Below are positions 16,256 to 24,488 of a DNA stretch of 64,000 bases, piece by piece (position 1 is the first letter of the stretch; each line of letters starts with the position of its first letter). The position numbers were made by a program, and so were the translations under genes. Source of the stretch: Rhodococcus rhodnii (GTDB taxonomy: Bacteria > Actinomycetota > Actinomycetes > Mycobacteriales > Pseudonocardiaceae). The stretch is taken from NCBI GenBank assembly GCA_000720375.1, contig JOAA01000003.1:558001-622000 (forward strand), in the 5' to 3' direction. The notes below the pieces were generated by a model. That model had not been told where the DNA came from, did not search any database, and saw only the letters and a program-made list of their open reading frames with translations.

Positions 16256-16846
16256 TCAGTCCTTCAGATGAGTCTCGACCGGGGCGACCCAAAAGAACTC
16301 GCCATCGGTGTCGTAGTCGTAGATCAGCGCCGTCTGCCCGGCGCGCAGGTCGTCTTTTCCGGTCTGGCGGACCTGGACGACAGCCGAGGAACCGTCCTCG
16401 GCGTGGACTTCGGCCTGGCCGAAATCGGTTGCCACAGTGCTGGTCCGGATCACGCAGGTGCGGCCGATGAAGTCGGCGCGCGAGGCGGCCGGTCCGGAGT
16501 GGAACACCTTGCGCAGTGGTGTCACGAGAAGTCTGGTCACCAAGAGCGCCAAGACGATCGCGACGACGAGAACGAGCACTCCGAGCGTGACCCGCACGCC
16601 CGTTCCCGTGCCGGCCAACAGGACCGTGCCGACAAGACAGAGGAACCAGGCGACCACGATCGTCAGTGTCAGCACGATGGTCAGCGGCACGCCGCCGAAA
16701 CCCAGTGCGCCGAGCAGATCACCCGCGTCCTCGTCGACGTCGATGGCACCGACCAGAGTCAACAGCCAGTAACCGACGCAGACGATCAGCAGAAAGGTGC
16801 ACAGCACAGCCGGGAAAGCCAGTGTTGCCTGGAAGAACTCGGCCAC
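16256..16846 (-). CDS. YqiJ/NfeD-like membrane protein with OB-fold tail
   Basis: 196 residues from GTG 16846. Three or four hydrophobic segments fill residues 5-110 (FPAVLCTFLLIVCVGYWLL, TIVLTLTIVVAWFLCLVG, VTLGVLVLVVAIVLALLV). The last 75 residues form an OB-like beta barrel (DFIGRTCVIRTSTVATDFG, then AVVQVRQTGKDDLRAGQTAL). This is the architecture of YqiJ, the usual partner of YqiK flotillins. The NfeD-type OB fold is expected to contact the flotillin SPFH domain (family knowledge). Confidence 0.86.
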   Translation of the reverse strand: MAEFFQATLAFPAVLCTFLLIVCVGYWLLTLVGAIDVDEDAGDLLGALGFGGVPLTIVLTLTIVVAWFLCLVGTVLLAGTGTGVRVTLGVLVLVVAIVLALLVTRLLVTPLRKVFHSGPAASRADFIGRTCVIRTSTVATDFGQAEVHAEDGSSAVVQVRQTGKDDLRAGQTALIYDYDTDGEFFWVAPVETHLKD

Positions 16847-16898
16847 CCCGCCCCCTAGACGCCGAATACCGGTACCTCCCCTATGGCCCGGTTGGGCG

Positions 16899-16904
16899 AC
16901 TATA
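16899..16904 (-). promoter_or_regulatory. candidate -10 element for the YqiJ-flotillin-ATPase operon
   Basis: TATAGT on the minus strand, 52 bp before the YqiJ-like start, lies in the 60-bp gap after the sigma-like gene. No convincing -35 hexamer accompanies it. No GAAC-N4-GTTC SOS box was found here. Confidence 0.3.
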
Positions 16905-16906
16905 AC

Positions 16907-17377
16907 TCAGCAGCGCTCACTGAGCGTTTCCATAGTGGCCCCGTGACCGAATCGTGTCACACGTCCGTCCAGTTGGGAGCTTTTCCGGAGCTTTTCCAAG
17001 GCCCGATGTTGGGCCATTCGGACATCCGCCGGGGTACTGCCGATCGCCTCGGCGGTCTGTTCGGCGGTGAGGCCGCACATCGCGCGCAGGATGAGAACTT
17101 CGCGTTCACCATCGGGCAGGACGGAAACGTTGAGCGCGGCGTCGGCACAGCCCGGTTCGCCCTTCAGTTCCTTGGCCACATTTTTCACGGCCATCCGGTA
17201 AGTGATTGCCAGCAAGGGTTCTCGCTCGGCAGTCAATGAACGCAGGACAGCGTGCAGTGTCTCTTTGGCGACCAGATCGGCGACGGCGAACGATCCGTCC
17301 TGCCGGCCGATCCGAGCACGGCAGTACCGCACCACGACAGGTTTGATCGTCGACACAACGATGTCCCCGAGACTCAT
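16907..17377 (-). CDS. small ECF-like sigma factor
   Basis: 156 residues from ATG 17377 with GGGGAG at the right distance. The N-terminus VVRYCRARIGRQDG and RMAVKNVAKELKG resemble region 2 of ShbA/SigD-type ECF factors, although the region-2 core is divergent. Region 4 is good: LPDGEREVLILRAMCGLTAE and EQTAEAIGSTPADVRMAQHR. A 12-bp palindrome GTGACCAGTCAC (17398-17409) lies just upstream of the start. The gene runs toward the flotillin cassette with a 60-bp gap and may drive or be co-transcribed with it (inference). No anti-sigma gene is adjacent. Confidence 0.75.
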   Translation of the reverse strand: MSLGDIVVSTIKPVVVRYCRARIGRQDGSFAVADLVAKETLHAVLRSLTAEREPLLAITYRMAVKNVAKELKGEPGCADAALNVSVLPDGEREVLILRAMCGLTAEQTAEAIGSTPADVRMAQHRALEKLRKSSQLDGRVTRFGHGATMETLSERC

Positions 17378-17599
17378 GGCGTCTCCCCGCGGATGGTGTG
17401 ACCAGTCACAGTGATGACTCACCGAAACGCCCTGACTTACGCGACTTTCGGGGTTTTCCAGAAGAAATACCGTGTGTGCCAAGCCGATTTCGAGACGTGT
17501 CGGTAATACTCCACTCGGCGCAACGATCACCCTAACGGCCGGATAACTATTAGCCGGAATCGCCGTTACACCGTTGATCTTTGCGCTTGGCTCACCGCC

Positions 17600-18001
17600 G
17601 TGAGGAACAAGTTCGCACTCGCGGTGGTCGGCGTGACCGGCGCAAGCGTGTTGATGGCGTGCTCGAGCAGCGAGTCGAAGTTCGCCGACGAGCTCAAGGC
17701 AGCGGGGTTCGGCACGGTGCAGCCGACCACCGAGACGGAGAAGAAGACCAAGAAGGTGGGCACGAAGACGGTCAAGTCGAGTACGAAGGTGCTCGAGGCG
17801 GTCGTCCGCGTGAAGGGCTGCGACCTCGAGTTCGAGAAGGTCTCCGGCCAGTCGGGCTACTGGCTGGACGAGCTGCACGTCAACGGCCAGGAGCCGGAGT
17901 GGCCCGGCTACCCGGAGAACCTGCGCAGGCAGCAGGTGGAGGCGATGCTGGCCGACTCGAGCCAGAAACCCGCAGGCTTCGCCAGTTGCTACCGGCCCTG
18001 A
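17600..18001 (+). CDS. small predicted lipoprotein of unknown function
   Basis: 133 residues from GTG 17600. Signal peptide with lipobox VLMAC, so the mature protein would be lipid-anchored from Cys21 (SSSESKFADELKAAGFG follows). A lysine-rich linker (KKTKKVGTKTVKSST) leads to a small domain with one more pair of cysteines (VKGCDLEFEKVSGQSGYW, ASCYRP). The family was not recognised. The last 13 codons belong to a 38-45-bp segment that recurs twice downstream, so the C-terminus may have been created or copied by the repeat. Confidence 0.7.
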   Translation: MRNKFALAVVGVTGASVLMACSSSESKFADELKAAGFGTVQPTTETEKKTKKVGTKTVKSSTKVLEAVVRVKGCDLEFEKVSGQSGYWLDELHVNGQEPEWPGYPENLRRQQVEAMLADSSQKPAGFASCYRP

Positions 18002-18357
18002 CCCACTCACGCGGGCATTGACGCGGGCGGGCTGTCGAACTTGCCCGCCCAAAACAGCTGCGGCTGCCAGGTACCGCGCGGCGAAGCTTGTCGGTGACTC
18101 TGGCAGACGAGATGAGCCCGCCTGCTCAAGCCAGAAACCCGCGGGCTTCGCCAGTTGCCACCGGCCCTGACCCATTCACGGCGGGCACTGACCCGCGCGG
18201 GGCTGCCAAACATGCGCGCCCAAGACAGCTGCGCGATCGCGCGGATGTCCAGCTTCGGCTAGCAGATACTTCGCGACGAAGCCTGTCTGTGGCTCTGGTA
18301 GGCCTCGCCTGCTCAAGCCAGAAACCCGCGGGCTTCGCCAGTTGCCACCGGCCCGCC
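17960..18357 (+). repeat. three degenerate direct repeats, period 169 and 187 bp
   Basis: Near-identical segments beginning AGCCAGAAACCCGC start at 17960, 18129 and 18316 and run 38-45 bp to ACCGGCCCTGACCC or its variant. The DNA between copies is also alignable (CTCACGCGGGCATTGAC versus TTCACGGCGGGCACTGAC; CAAAACAGCTGCG versus CAAGACAGCTGCG), so the real unit is about 170-190 bp. The first copy is the 3' end of the lipoprotein gene; the third abuts the next gene. Each unit holds a near-palindrome, GAAACCCGCGGGCTTC. No other gene lies between 18002 and 18376. Confidence 0.8.
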
Positions 18358-18376
18358 GAGCCCTGACCCTGTACGT

Positions 18377-19306
18377 GTGCCCGACCAGGCCGCGATCGAC
18401 TGGCTGCTGGGATCACCCGACCCGGCGGTCCGGTTGCTGGTCGAACGTGACCTGTTCGGGGTTGCCACTGGCCCGATCAATTCCGGCCCGAGGATCGGGG
18501 CACTGTTGTCCGGCGGGCTGGACTGCCATCCCTATACGAAGTGGACCGGTGCGCACTGGCGGCTGGTCTCGTTGACAGAACTCGGCTTCACCGGCCCGAC
18601 GCCGTTGGCCGACCATGTGCTGGCGTGGGTCACCCGGCTCGAACCGGTCGTGATCGACGGCCTGGTGCGGCGGCACACCTCGCAGGAGGGAAACGCGCTG
18701 GCGGCGTGCGTCCAGTTGGGCATGGCACGCGACCCGCGGGTCCGCGGGCTGGCCGAGTCCCTGATCGACTGGCAGTGGCCGGACGGCGGATGGAACTGCG
18801 ACCCGAAGGCGAGCGGTCGGCGTTCGTCGTTCCATGAAACACTTCCCGCGCTGCACGGGCTGTACACCTACTCGGTGGCCACCGGAGATCGCCGGGCTCG
18901 CGGTGCCGCGGACCGGGCCGCGGAGTTGTTGTTGGAACACAGGCTGTTCCGGTCGTCGGCCGGGGACGTGATCAACAAGGCCTGGCTCGCACTGCACTAT
19001 CCGCCCTACTGGCACTACGACATCCTGCAGGCCTTGCTGGTGCTGTCCAGGATGGGCAAAGGCAACGATCCGCGCACCGCCGAGGCGCTCGATGTGTTGC
19101 GCCGCAGGCAAAGGCGCGACGGTTGCTGGCAACCTGGCGGCTACTGGTGGAAGGCCACCGGGCCGTATCACCGCGAGGTCGTCGACTGGGGCCGGAGCGG
19201 CCCGAACGAGATGATCACCCTCAACGCATTGCGCGTTCTGTCCCGCTGTGGACAACTCGACGATGTCGATCTTCCGCCCGGCAAAGATGTCAGGGGCACC
19301 GGATAG
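18377..19306 (+). CDS. alpha/alpha-toroid (prenyltransferase/terpene-cyclase-like) protein
   Basis: 309 residues from GTG 18377 (GTG at 18375 is out of frame). Repeated helical motifs with tryptophan and glycine, notably SLIDWQWPDGGWNCDP, RRRQRRDGCWQPGGYWWKAT and the HETLPALHGLYTY helix, match the squalene-cyclase/prenyltransferase toroid repeat. It is too short for a cyclase and lacks a DXDD or DDXXD motif, so enzymatic activity is doubtful. Such proteins are common as hypothetical genes in actinomycetes. It ends in a bidirectional terminator facing the phosphodiesterase gene. Confidence 0.7.
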   Translation: MPDQAAIDWLLGSPDPAVRLLVERDLFGVATGPINSGPRIGALLSGGLDCHPYTKWTGAHWRLVSLTELGFTGPTPLADHVLAWVTRLEPVVIDGLVRRHTSQEGNALAACVQLGMARDPRVRGLAESLIDWQWPDGGWNCDPKASGRRSSFHETLPALHGLYTYSVATGDRRARGAADRAAELLLEHRLFRSSAGDVINKAWLALHYPPYWHYDILQALLVLSRMGKGNDPRTAEALDVLRRRQRRDGCWQPGGYWWKATGPYHREVVDWGRSGPNEMITLNALRVLSRCGQLDDVDLPPGKDVRGTG

Positions 19307-19342
19307 GCTGGATTCGGGGGCCGGAGGCCGCCGAACCCAGCC
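19306..19342. terminator. bidirectional hairpin between convergent genes
   Basis: GGCTGG (19306-19311) pairs with CCAGCC (19337-19342), with TTCGG/CCGAA and GGCC/GGCC inside. The stem begins on the last base of the toroid gene stop and ends 9 bp before the facing gene. Confidence 0.65.
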
Positions 19343-19351
19343 ATATGTCCA

Positions 19352-20188
19352 TCAGCGGCGGGTGAGGAACGCCTGCAGTCCCGCCAGATCGTCCGTGTTG
19401 ATGTGGTCGACGCCCGCCTTGCGCAGTTCGGTCCAGATCGCCTCGCGCGCGGCGCCCGGCACGTCCGGAGTCGCCCAGAAACGGACCCGCTGCCCGGCCT
19501 TGTGGGCCGTGGAAACGATCTGCCGCAGCCGATCCCGTTCAGCCGCGGGGAACTCGCCCACACCGGTCCAGGTGAACAGCTTGGTCCAGTTGTCCGACAC
19601 CAGCGGCGTCAGCCGGGCATCCGAGCCCGGGCCGAGGTCCGTCGAATCCACGATGCGGCCGTCGTAGAAGGCAACCCTGTGTCGCTGGGACTCCATCAGC
19701 GCACGCGGCCGATCCCCCGAGATCACCGCGGTCACCGGCCCGGGAAGCACGAACCCGTTGACATACCTGGTGAACAGGAACGGGTACTGCCGCAGCACCT
19801 TGTCCAGCTGCGTGTACGCGGCCACCCCGTTCGTCTTGATGTCGATCAGCAGCTGGAACGCGACCGGCTTGCCCCGGTAGACCTTGCCGTGGTTGGCAAG
19901 TACGCGCTTGCGCAACGGCTCGAGGTAGAGCGACTGCAAGGTGCGCTCCGGCGTCAGGTCCTCCGGGTCGTGCCCCACCAGGAGCTGGCCGTCGACCAGG
20001 TAGATGTCCGCTTCCACGCTCGTGAACCCGTGGTCGAGCGCGTCGAACAAGGGCCGCGTGTGCTCGTAGTCGTTGTGCGCGTGCGCCTGAGGCAGGGGCC
20101 GCACCTGGGTCGCCGATGCGACCGTCGACGCACCGAAGACCAGCGCGAAAACGCTCAGAACCACTGTCAATACCCGCATGCGGATCAC
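19352..20188 (-). CDS. secreted PI-PLC/GDPD-like phosphodiesterase
   Basis: 278 residues with a signal peptide ending ASTVASA (about residue 27). QAHAHNDYEHTRPLFDALDH and GFTSVEADIYLVDGQLLVGH form the TIM-barrel catalytic entry of the PI-PLC/glycerophosphodiester phosphodiesterase superfamily; the paired histidines, Glu and Asp metal ligands are present. Later KAGVDHINTDDLAGL closes the barrel. It resembles the AIM6-like subgroup of uncertain substrate. Likely acts outside the cell on phosphodiesters or glycan-lipid conjugates (inference). Confidence 0.82.
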   Translation of the reverse strand: MIRMRVLTVVLSVFALVFGASTVASATQVRPLPQAHAHNDYEHTRPLFDALDHGFTSVEADIYLVDGQLLVGHDPEDLTPERTLQSLYLEPLRKRVLANHGKVYRGKPVAFQLLIDIKTNGVAAYTQLDKVLRQYPFLFTRYVNGFVLPGPVTAVISGDRPRALMESQRHRVAFYDGRIVDSTDLGPGSDARLTPLVSDNWTKLFTWTGVGEFPAAERDRLRQIVSTAHKAGQRVRFWATPDVPGAAREAIWTELRKAGVDHINTDDLAGLQAFLTRR

Positions 20189-20233
20189 CCTAAGCCGGGC
20201 TGAACCGCTAATACGTGAACTCCGGGGTAATAC

Positions 20234-20677
20234 TCAGCGGGCTCGCCAGCGCTCGATGATCGCGGGCATCTCGGCCATCACGTAGCCGTAGAAGTCGCGC
20301 ATGTTGACCAGCCTGCGCCCGGCGACACTGTCCTCGCCGGACTCCTTGATGCCCCGATCGGCCGCTTCGAACACCGCGTTGAGGGACTGGTTCTGCGCGG
20401 ACATCAGCTGGACCCACGCGTCGTCGCGGAACCGGAAGTGTTCACGCCTGCTGCCCGGCGCGGGCACCCGCTCGATCAGCCCGGAGTTGGTCAGCGCCTT
20501 CAGGGCGGTCGACACCGTGCCCGGACTGATCACGAGCCACTCGCAGAGCTCGCCCGCGGTCACCGTCTCCTGGTCGGCGAACAGCAGTGCCGCCATCACG
20601 CGCGCGGTCATCCGCTGCATTCCGTTGCTGGTCAGAACCAGTGCGAGCCGCTCAGCGGCTTCCGTCATGCCGGCCAT
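20234..20677 (-). CDS. MarR/GbsR-type transcriptional repressor
   Basis: 147 residues. Winged helix-turn-helix in residues 20-80: ARVMAALLFADQETVTAGEL, CEWLVISPGTVSTALKALTN, GLIERVPAPGSRREHFRF. The C-terminal helix FYGYVMAEMPAIIERWRAR serves dimerisation. It is divergent from the ABC transporter operon, with a 10-bp palindrome between them, and so is the likely local repressor. The ligand would probably be a compound exported by that pump (inference). Confidence 0.85.
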   Translation of the reverse strand: MAGMTEAAERLALVLTSNGMQRMTARVMAALLFADQETVTAGELCEWLVISPGTVSTALKALTNSGLIERVPAPGSRREHFRFRDDAWVQLMSAQNQSLNAVFEAADRGIKESGEDSVAGRRLVNMRDFYGYVMAEMPAIIERWRAR

Positions 20678-20701
20678 GACGGGATCTTAACGCTTCCCAA
20701 T

Positions 20702-20711
20702 ATTTCGAAAT
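20702..20711. promoter_or_regulatory. candidate operator between the MarR/GbsR gene and the ABC operon
   Basis: ATTTCGAAAT is a perfect 10-bp palindrome in the 60-bp divergent region. It is followed by GGATACAGT, which could hold the -10 of the ABC operon (start 738 of the same kilobase), so binding would block both promoters. Confidence 0.5.
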
Positions 20712-20737
20712 CTCAGAAAACTGGATACAGTCAGGCC

Positions 20738-21586
20738 ATGTCCGTCATCGAGGTGCACGACCTCACGTTCACGTACCCCGGCAGCGCCGAGCCCGCCGTG
20801 CGCGGCATGGACTTCAGCGTCGGCGCCGGGGAGATCTTCGGCTTTCTCGGCCCGAGCGGCGCCGGTAAGTCGACCACGCAGAAGGTCCTCATCGGACTGC
20901 TCACCGGGCATGGCGGCGATGTCTCCGTGTGGGGCAAGGACCCTGCGGCCTGGGGGCAGGACTATTTCCGGCGCGTCGGCGTGTCGTTCGAACTGCCGAA
21001 CCTGTACCGGAAGCTGACCGCGCTGGAGAACCTGCGGTTCTTCGCCGATCTGCACGGCGGCACCACCCGCGATCCCATGGAACTGCTGGATCAGGTCGGG
21101 TTGGTCCAGCACGCCGACACCCGCGTGGCGAAGTACTCCAAAGGCATGCAGATGCGGCTGGTGTTCATCCGGGCCTTGTTGCACGACCCTGACCTGTTGT
21201 TTCTCGACGAGCCGACCTCAGGCCTCGATCCGGCCAACGCACGGATCGTCAAGGACATGATCCTGGCCGAAAAGGCCCGCGGTAAGACCGTTTTCCTGAC
21301 CACGCACGACATGCACTGCGCCGAGGAACTGTGCGACCGGGTCGCGTTCGTGACCGACGGCCGGATCGCCGTTCTCGGAACGCCGTACGAGCTGAAACTG
21401 CGGCGCAGCCAACGGCTGGTGCGGGTGGCGTATCGCGGAACCAGCAAGGATTTCCCGATCGACGGGCTCGCGAACGACCCGGCGTTCCTGCAACTGTTGC
21501 GCACCGAGCACATCGAGACCATGCACAGCCAGGAAGCGTCGCTCGACGACATCTTCGTCGAGGCCACCGGCCGGAGCCTGACATGA
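20738..21586 (+). CDS. ABC transporter ATP-binding protein
   Basis: 282 residues from ATG 20738. Walker A LGPSGAGKSTT, signature YSKGMQMR (a variant of LSGGQ), Walker B LLFLDEPTSGLDPA and switch His in TTHDM are all present. The C-terminal 70 residues are the extension seen in DrrA/CcmA-type export ATPases. It opens an operon with two permease genes joined by ATGA overlaps. Confidence 0.94.
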   Translation: MSVIEVHDLTFTYPGSAEPAVRGMDFSVGAGEIFGFLGPSGAGKSTTQKVLIGLLTGHGGDVSVWGKDPAAWGQDYFRRVGVSFELPNLYRKLTALENLRFFADLHGGTTRDPMELLDQVGLVQHADTRVAKYSKGMQMRLVFIRALLHDPDLLFLDEPTSGLDPANARIVKDMILAEKARGKTVFLTTHDMHCAEELCDRVAFVTDGRIAVLGTPYELKLRRSQRLVRVAYRGTSKDFPIDGLANDPAFLQLLRTEHIETMHSQEASLDDIFVEATGRSLT

Positions 21587-22284
21587 GCCGGTTCGCGGTC
21601 GCGTTGCGCACGGAATTCCTGCTGCAGCGGCGTTATCGGCTGTTGCACGCCGGGATCCTGTCCGGCGTGCTCTGGCTGGCGATGCTCCTGCCGATGCGGT
21701 CGGACATCCGCTCAATGGTCGAGCCGTACGTGCTGCTCGGCGACCTGACCATCGTCGGCTTCTTCTTCATCGCGGGCGCGGTGTTCTTCGAGAAGGACGA
21801 ACGCACCTTGCACGCCCTGGTCAGCACTCCGTTGCGGTTCACCGAATACCTGGCGTCCAAAGTGGTCTCGTTGACGGCACTCTCGGTCGGGCTGGCGGTC
21901 TTTGTCGCGGTCGCGACGCATGGGCTGGGCTTCCGGATCGCGCCACTGTTGCTCGGGGCCGTGCTGGGGACCGTGATCATGTTGCTGGTCGGTTTCCTGT
22001 CCGCGCTGCCGTTTCATTCCGTCAGCGACTGGTTCATGCCCGCTGTGCTGCCGATCGCGGTGTGCAACCTGCCCGTGTTGTCGTATTCCGGGCTGTGGGA
22101 CACGCCTTTGCTGTACGTGATCCCGACGCAAGGGCCGCTGTTGCTGTTCGGCGTCGCCTTCGACCAGAAGACGATCTCGTTCTGGCAGGCGGGTTACGCC
22201 GTTGTCTACCCGATCCTGTTCGCGGCCGGCCTGTGGCTGCTGGCGCGCCGGACGTTCGACAAGTACATGGTCAGGGGTGCCTGA
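21583..22284 (+). CDS. ABC-2-type transporter permease (first subunit)
   Basis: 233 residues from ATG 21583, overlapping the ATPase stop by 4 bp. Six hydrophobic segments (LLHAGILSGVLWLAMLLPM, DLTIVGFFFIAGAVFF, LLLGAVLGTVIMLLVGFL, YPILFAAGLWLLA). The cytoplasmic segment FEKDERTLHALVSTPL after the second span contains the conserved E-R-TL-AL--TP motif of ABC-2 permeases. It pairs with the ATPase and the next gene as an exporter. Confidence 0.88.
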   Translation: MSRFAVALRTEFLLQRRYRLLHAGILSGVLWLAMLLPMRSDIRSMVEPYVLLGDLTIVGFFFIAGAVFFEKDERTLHALVSTPLRFTEYLASKVVSLTALSVGLAVFVAVATHGLGFRIAPLLLGAVLGTVIMLLVGFLSALPFHSVSDWFMPAVLPIAVCNLPVLSYSGLWDTPLLYVIPTQGPLLLFGVAFDQKTISFWQAGYAVVYPILFAAGLWLLARRTFDKYMVRGA

Positions 22285-22997
22285 TGTTCGCTGTGTTCGC
22301 GCGCAACGATCTGCGCGGTGTCGGCCGGGACTCGTTGCTGGCCGGGTTGTTGTTGGCCCCGCTGGTGTGGATCGCGCTGGTCCGGTTCGTCACACCGATG
22401 GTCGCGGACAGCTACGACATCGACCTGACGCCCTACTATCCAGTCATCCTGACCGGGTTCCTCCTGTTGACCAGTGCCATCGTCCCCGGTGGACTGATCG
22501 CGCTGCTCGTGCTCGACGAACGAGACGCAGGCACGCTGGTCGCGTTGAAGACCACACCCGTCCCGCTTCGGACCTACATCGCCTATCGCGCGACTATCGC
22601 GGTCGTACTGGCCACCGTGTTCGTCGTCGGCACGATCAGCGCGAGCGGGTTGTTGCCCGCCGATCTGATCCTGCCGCTGATCCCGATCGGCGTGCTGACC
22701 GGATTGTCCGCATTGGTGATCTGCCTGACCATGCTGGCCTTCGCGCACAACAAAGTCGAGGGAATCGCGGTGATCAGGGGCCTCGGCATCCTGGTCGCCG
22801 GGCTGCCGCTGATCCCGTTCTTCCTGGACTCGGACTGGCAGCTGCTGTTCAGCCTGATCCCGACCTACTGGCCGGCCAAGGCGTTCTGGGTGGCGTGGGA
22901 GCACGGCACCTGGTGGCCCTACCTGACAGTCGGAACGGTGTTTCACTTACTGTTGACATGGCCATTGTGTCGACTTTTCACAAAAGGCGTGAGCTGA
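22284..22997 (+). CDS. ABC-2-type transporter permease (second subunit)
   Basis: 237 residues from ATG 22284, sharing the A of the preceding TGA. Six predicted spans, and the motif LDERDAGTLVALKTTPVPL equals that of the first permease, so the pump is a heterodimer of paralogous subunits. Exported substrate unknown. Confidence 0.88.
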   Translation: MFAVFARNDLRGVGRDSLLAGLLLAPLVWIALVRFVTPMVADSYDIDLTPYYPVILTGFLLLTSAIVPGGLIALLVLDERDAGTLVALKTTPVPLRTYIAYRATIAVVLATVFVVGTISASGLLPADLILPLIPIGVLTGLSALVICLTMLAFAHNKVEGIAVIRGLGILVAGLPLIPFFLDSDWQLLFSLIPTYWPAKAFWVAWEHGTWWPYLTVGTVFHLLLTWPLCRLFTKGVS

Positions 22998-23025
22998 CAG
23001 TGATCGCTCTGTTACAGTCGCGCGC

Positions 23026-23514
23026 ATGATCACGCGGCTCGGCAGCCTGCGCACGGCCATCGCGGTGGCCACCGGCATCGCCACCCTCTACATGGGACTT
23101 GTCGTCTTCAACAACGTGTTCGACTTCCCGACCAACCGGGCGTTCGTCGAGCACGTGCTGGCGATGGACACCACGTTCAAGTCCGAGAACACGATGTGGC
23201 GCGCGATCACGAGCCCGACGTTCGCGCTGATCGCGTACGGCGCGATCATCATCTGGGAGGCGCTCACCGCGATCGTCCTGGGCATCGGGTTCGTGCTGGG
23301 GGTCCGGAACAACGACCGCGCCCGTTCCTACGGCACGGTCGGATTCCTGATGATGATGTTGTTGTTCGGCGCGGGTTTCATCGCCATCGGCGGTGAGTGG
23401 TTCGCGATGTGGCAGTCGCAGCAGTGGAACGGCCTGCAGCCCGCCACGTTCAATTTCCTGATCGCGTCGGCCGGCCTGATCCTCACCCGGTTGCCTGAAC
23501 GTTCGCAACCGTGA
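23026..23514 (+). CDS. DUF2165 family membrane protein
   Basis: 162 residues with four membrane spans. VFNNVFDFPTNRAFVEHVLA and MDTTFKSENTMWRAITSPTF are the family signature, as is the GGEWFAMWQSQQWNGLQPA loop before the last span. The function of DUF2165 is not known. It starts 28 bp after the ABC operon and could be its last gene. Confidence 0.85.
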   Translation: MITRLGSLRTAIAVATGIATLYMGLVVFNNVFDFPTNRAFVEHVLAMDTTFKSENTMWRAITSPTFALIAYGAIIIWEALTAIVLGIGFVLGVRNNDRARSYGTVGFLMMMLLFGAGFIAIGGEWFAMWQSQQWNGLQPATFNFLIASAGLILTRLPERSQP

Positions 23515-23584
23515 CTTAGCCGTCCGCCTGCGAACTTCGCTTGGTGGCCAACAACAGAACCATGTAGGCCCGCTTGATTGTGTT

Positions 23585-24481
23585 GTGGGCCAAGTGGATG
23601 CTGTGCTGATGACGCGCGCGACGCCGCCCCCATTACCGCCGATCGGTCCACGCTCGTACGACAGCGAGATGCCCAACGCGTCTCGGATGTACGACTACTA
23701 CCTCGGCGGTGCGATGAACTTCACCGCCGACCGCGAGCTGGCGGAACGCGCCAAGACCGTGCTGGCGTGCACACCGTCTTTGGCCCGGTTGAACCGATCC
23801 TGGCTGCGGCGGGTGGTGAACGTCTGCCTGGACGAGGGAATCGACCAGTTCCTCGACCTCGGTTCGGGAATTCCCACCGTGGGCAACGTGCACGAGATCG
23901 TCCAGCACCGCAGCCCCGACGGCCGCGTGATGTACGTGGACTACGACGCGACAGCCGTCACTCACGCGCGAAAGCTGTTGAAAGGTAACGAAAACGCCGG
24001 GATCCTGCACGCCGACATCCGGGATCCGGACACGGTTCTGCAAGCGCCGGAAGTCCGTTCCCTGCTGGACTTCACCCGGCCGATGGGCCTGCTGATGGTC
24101 GGGATCCTGTTGTACGTCGGCGAAGAGTACGACCCGGCCGGACTGGTGGCGACCTATCGTGACGCCTGCGCGCCAGGCAGCCTGTTACCCATCTCGGTGA
24201 TCACGACGCAGATCGTGGCCGAACATGATCCGGTGACACACAAGCAAATCCTCGACCTGATCGCGGTGTACGACGACGCCAGCGAACAGATCCACCCCTG
24301 GACTCCTGACGATCTGCGGTCCTGGTTCGCCGGGATGGACTTGCTGGAACCCGGGATCACGATCCTGCCGGCATGGCGGCCGGACGGCTCGTTGGAGTCG
24401 GACAACGACAGCGAGGCGCGGCTGCTCGGCATCGGCGGCATGGGACGGGTCCGGGGCCCCGCGAACGAGGCCCCGGCCTAG
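23585..24481 (+). CDS. DUF574 family SAM-dependent methyltransferase
   Basis: 298 residues from GTG 23585 (ATG 23609 is an alternative). PNASRMYDYYLGGAMNFTAD is the diagnostic N-terminal block of actinomycete DUF574/PF04672 proteins; the SAM-binding glycine loop is FLDLGSGIPTVGNVHE, with VMYVDYDATAV as the acidic loop. Members are extremely numerous in actinomycetes and their methyl acceptor is unknown. Confidence 0.88.
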   Translation: MGQVDAVLMTRATPPPLPPIGPRSYDSEMPNASRMYDYYLGGAMNFTADRELAERAKTVLACTPSLARLNRSWLRRVVNVCLDEGIDQFLDLGSGIPTVGNVHEIVQHRSPDGRVMYVDYDATAVTHARKLLKGNENAGILHADIRDPDTVLQAPEVRSLLDFTRPMGLLMVGILLYVGEEYDPAGLVATYRDACAPGSLLPISVITTQIVAEHDPVTHKQILDLIAVYDDASEQIHPWTPDDLRSWFAGMDLLEPGITILPAWRPDGSLESDNDSEARLLGIGGMGRVRGPANEAPA

Positions 24482-24488
24482 CGAACAC

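Noticed and set aside
13135..16271. Long plus-strand open frames (up to 868 residues) across the flotillin and ATPase genes
   Set aside because: They are antisense to coiled-coil, GC-rich coding DNA, have arginine/serine- or leucine-rich composition, no ribosome site and no family motifs.
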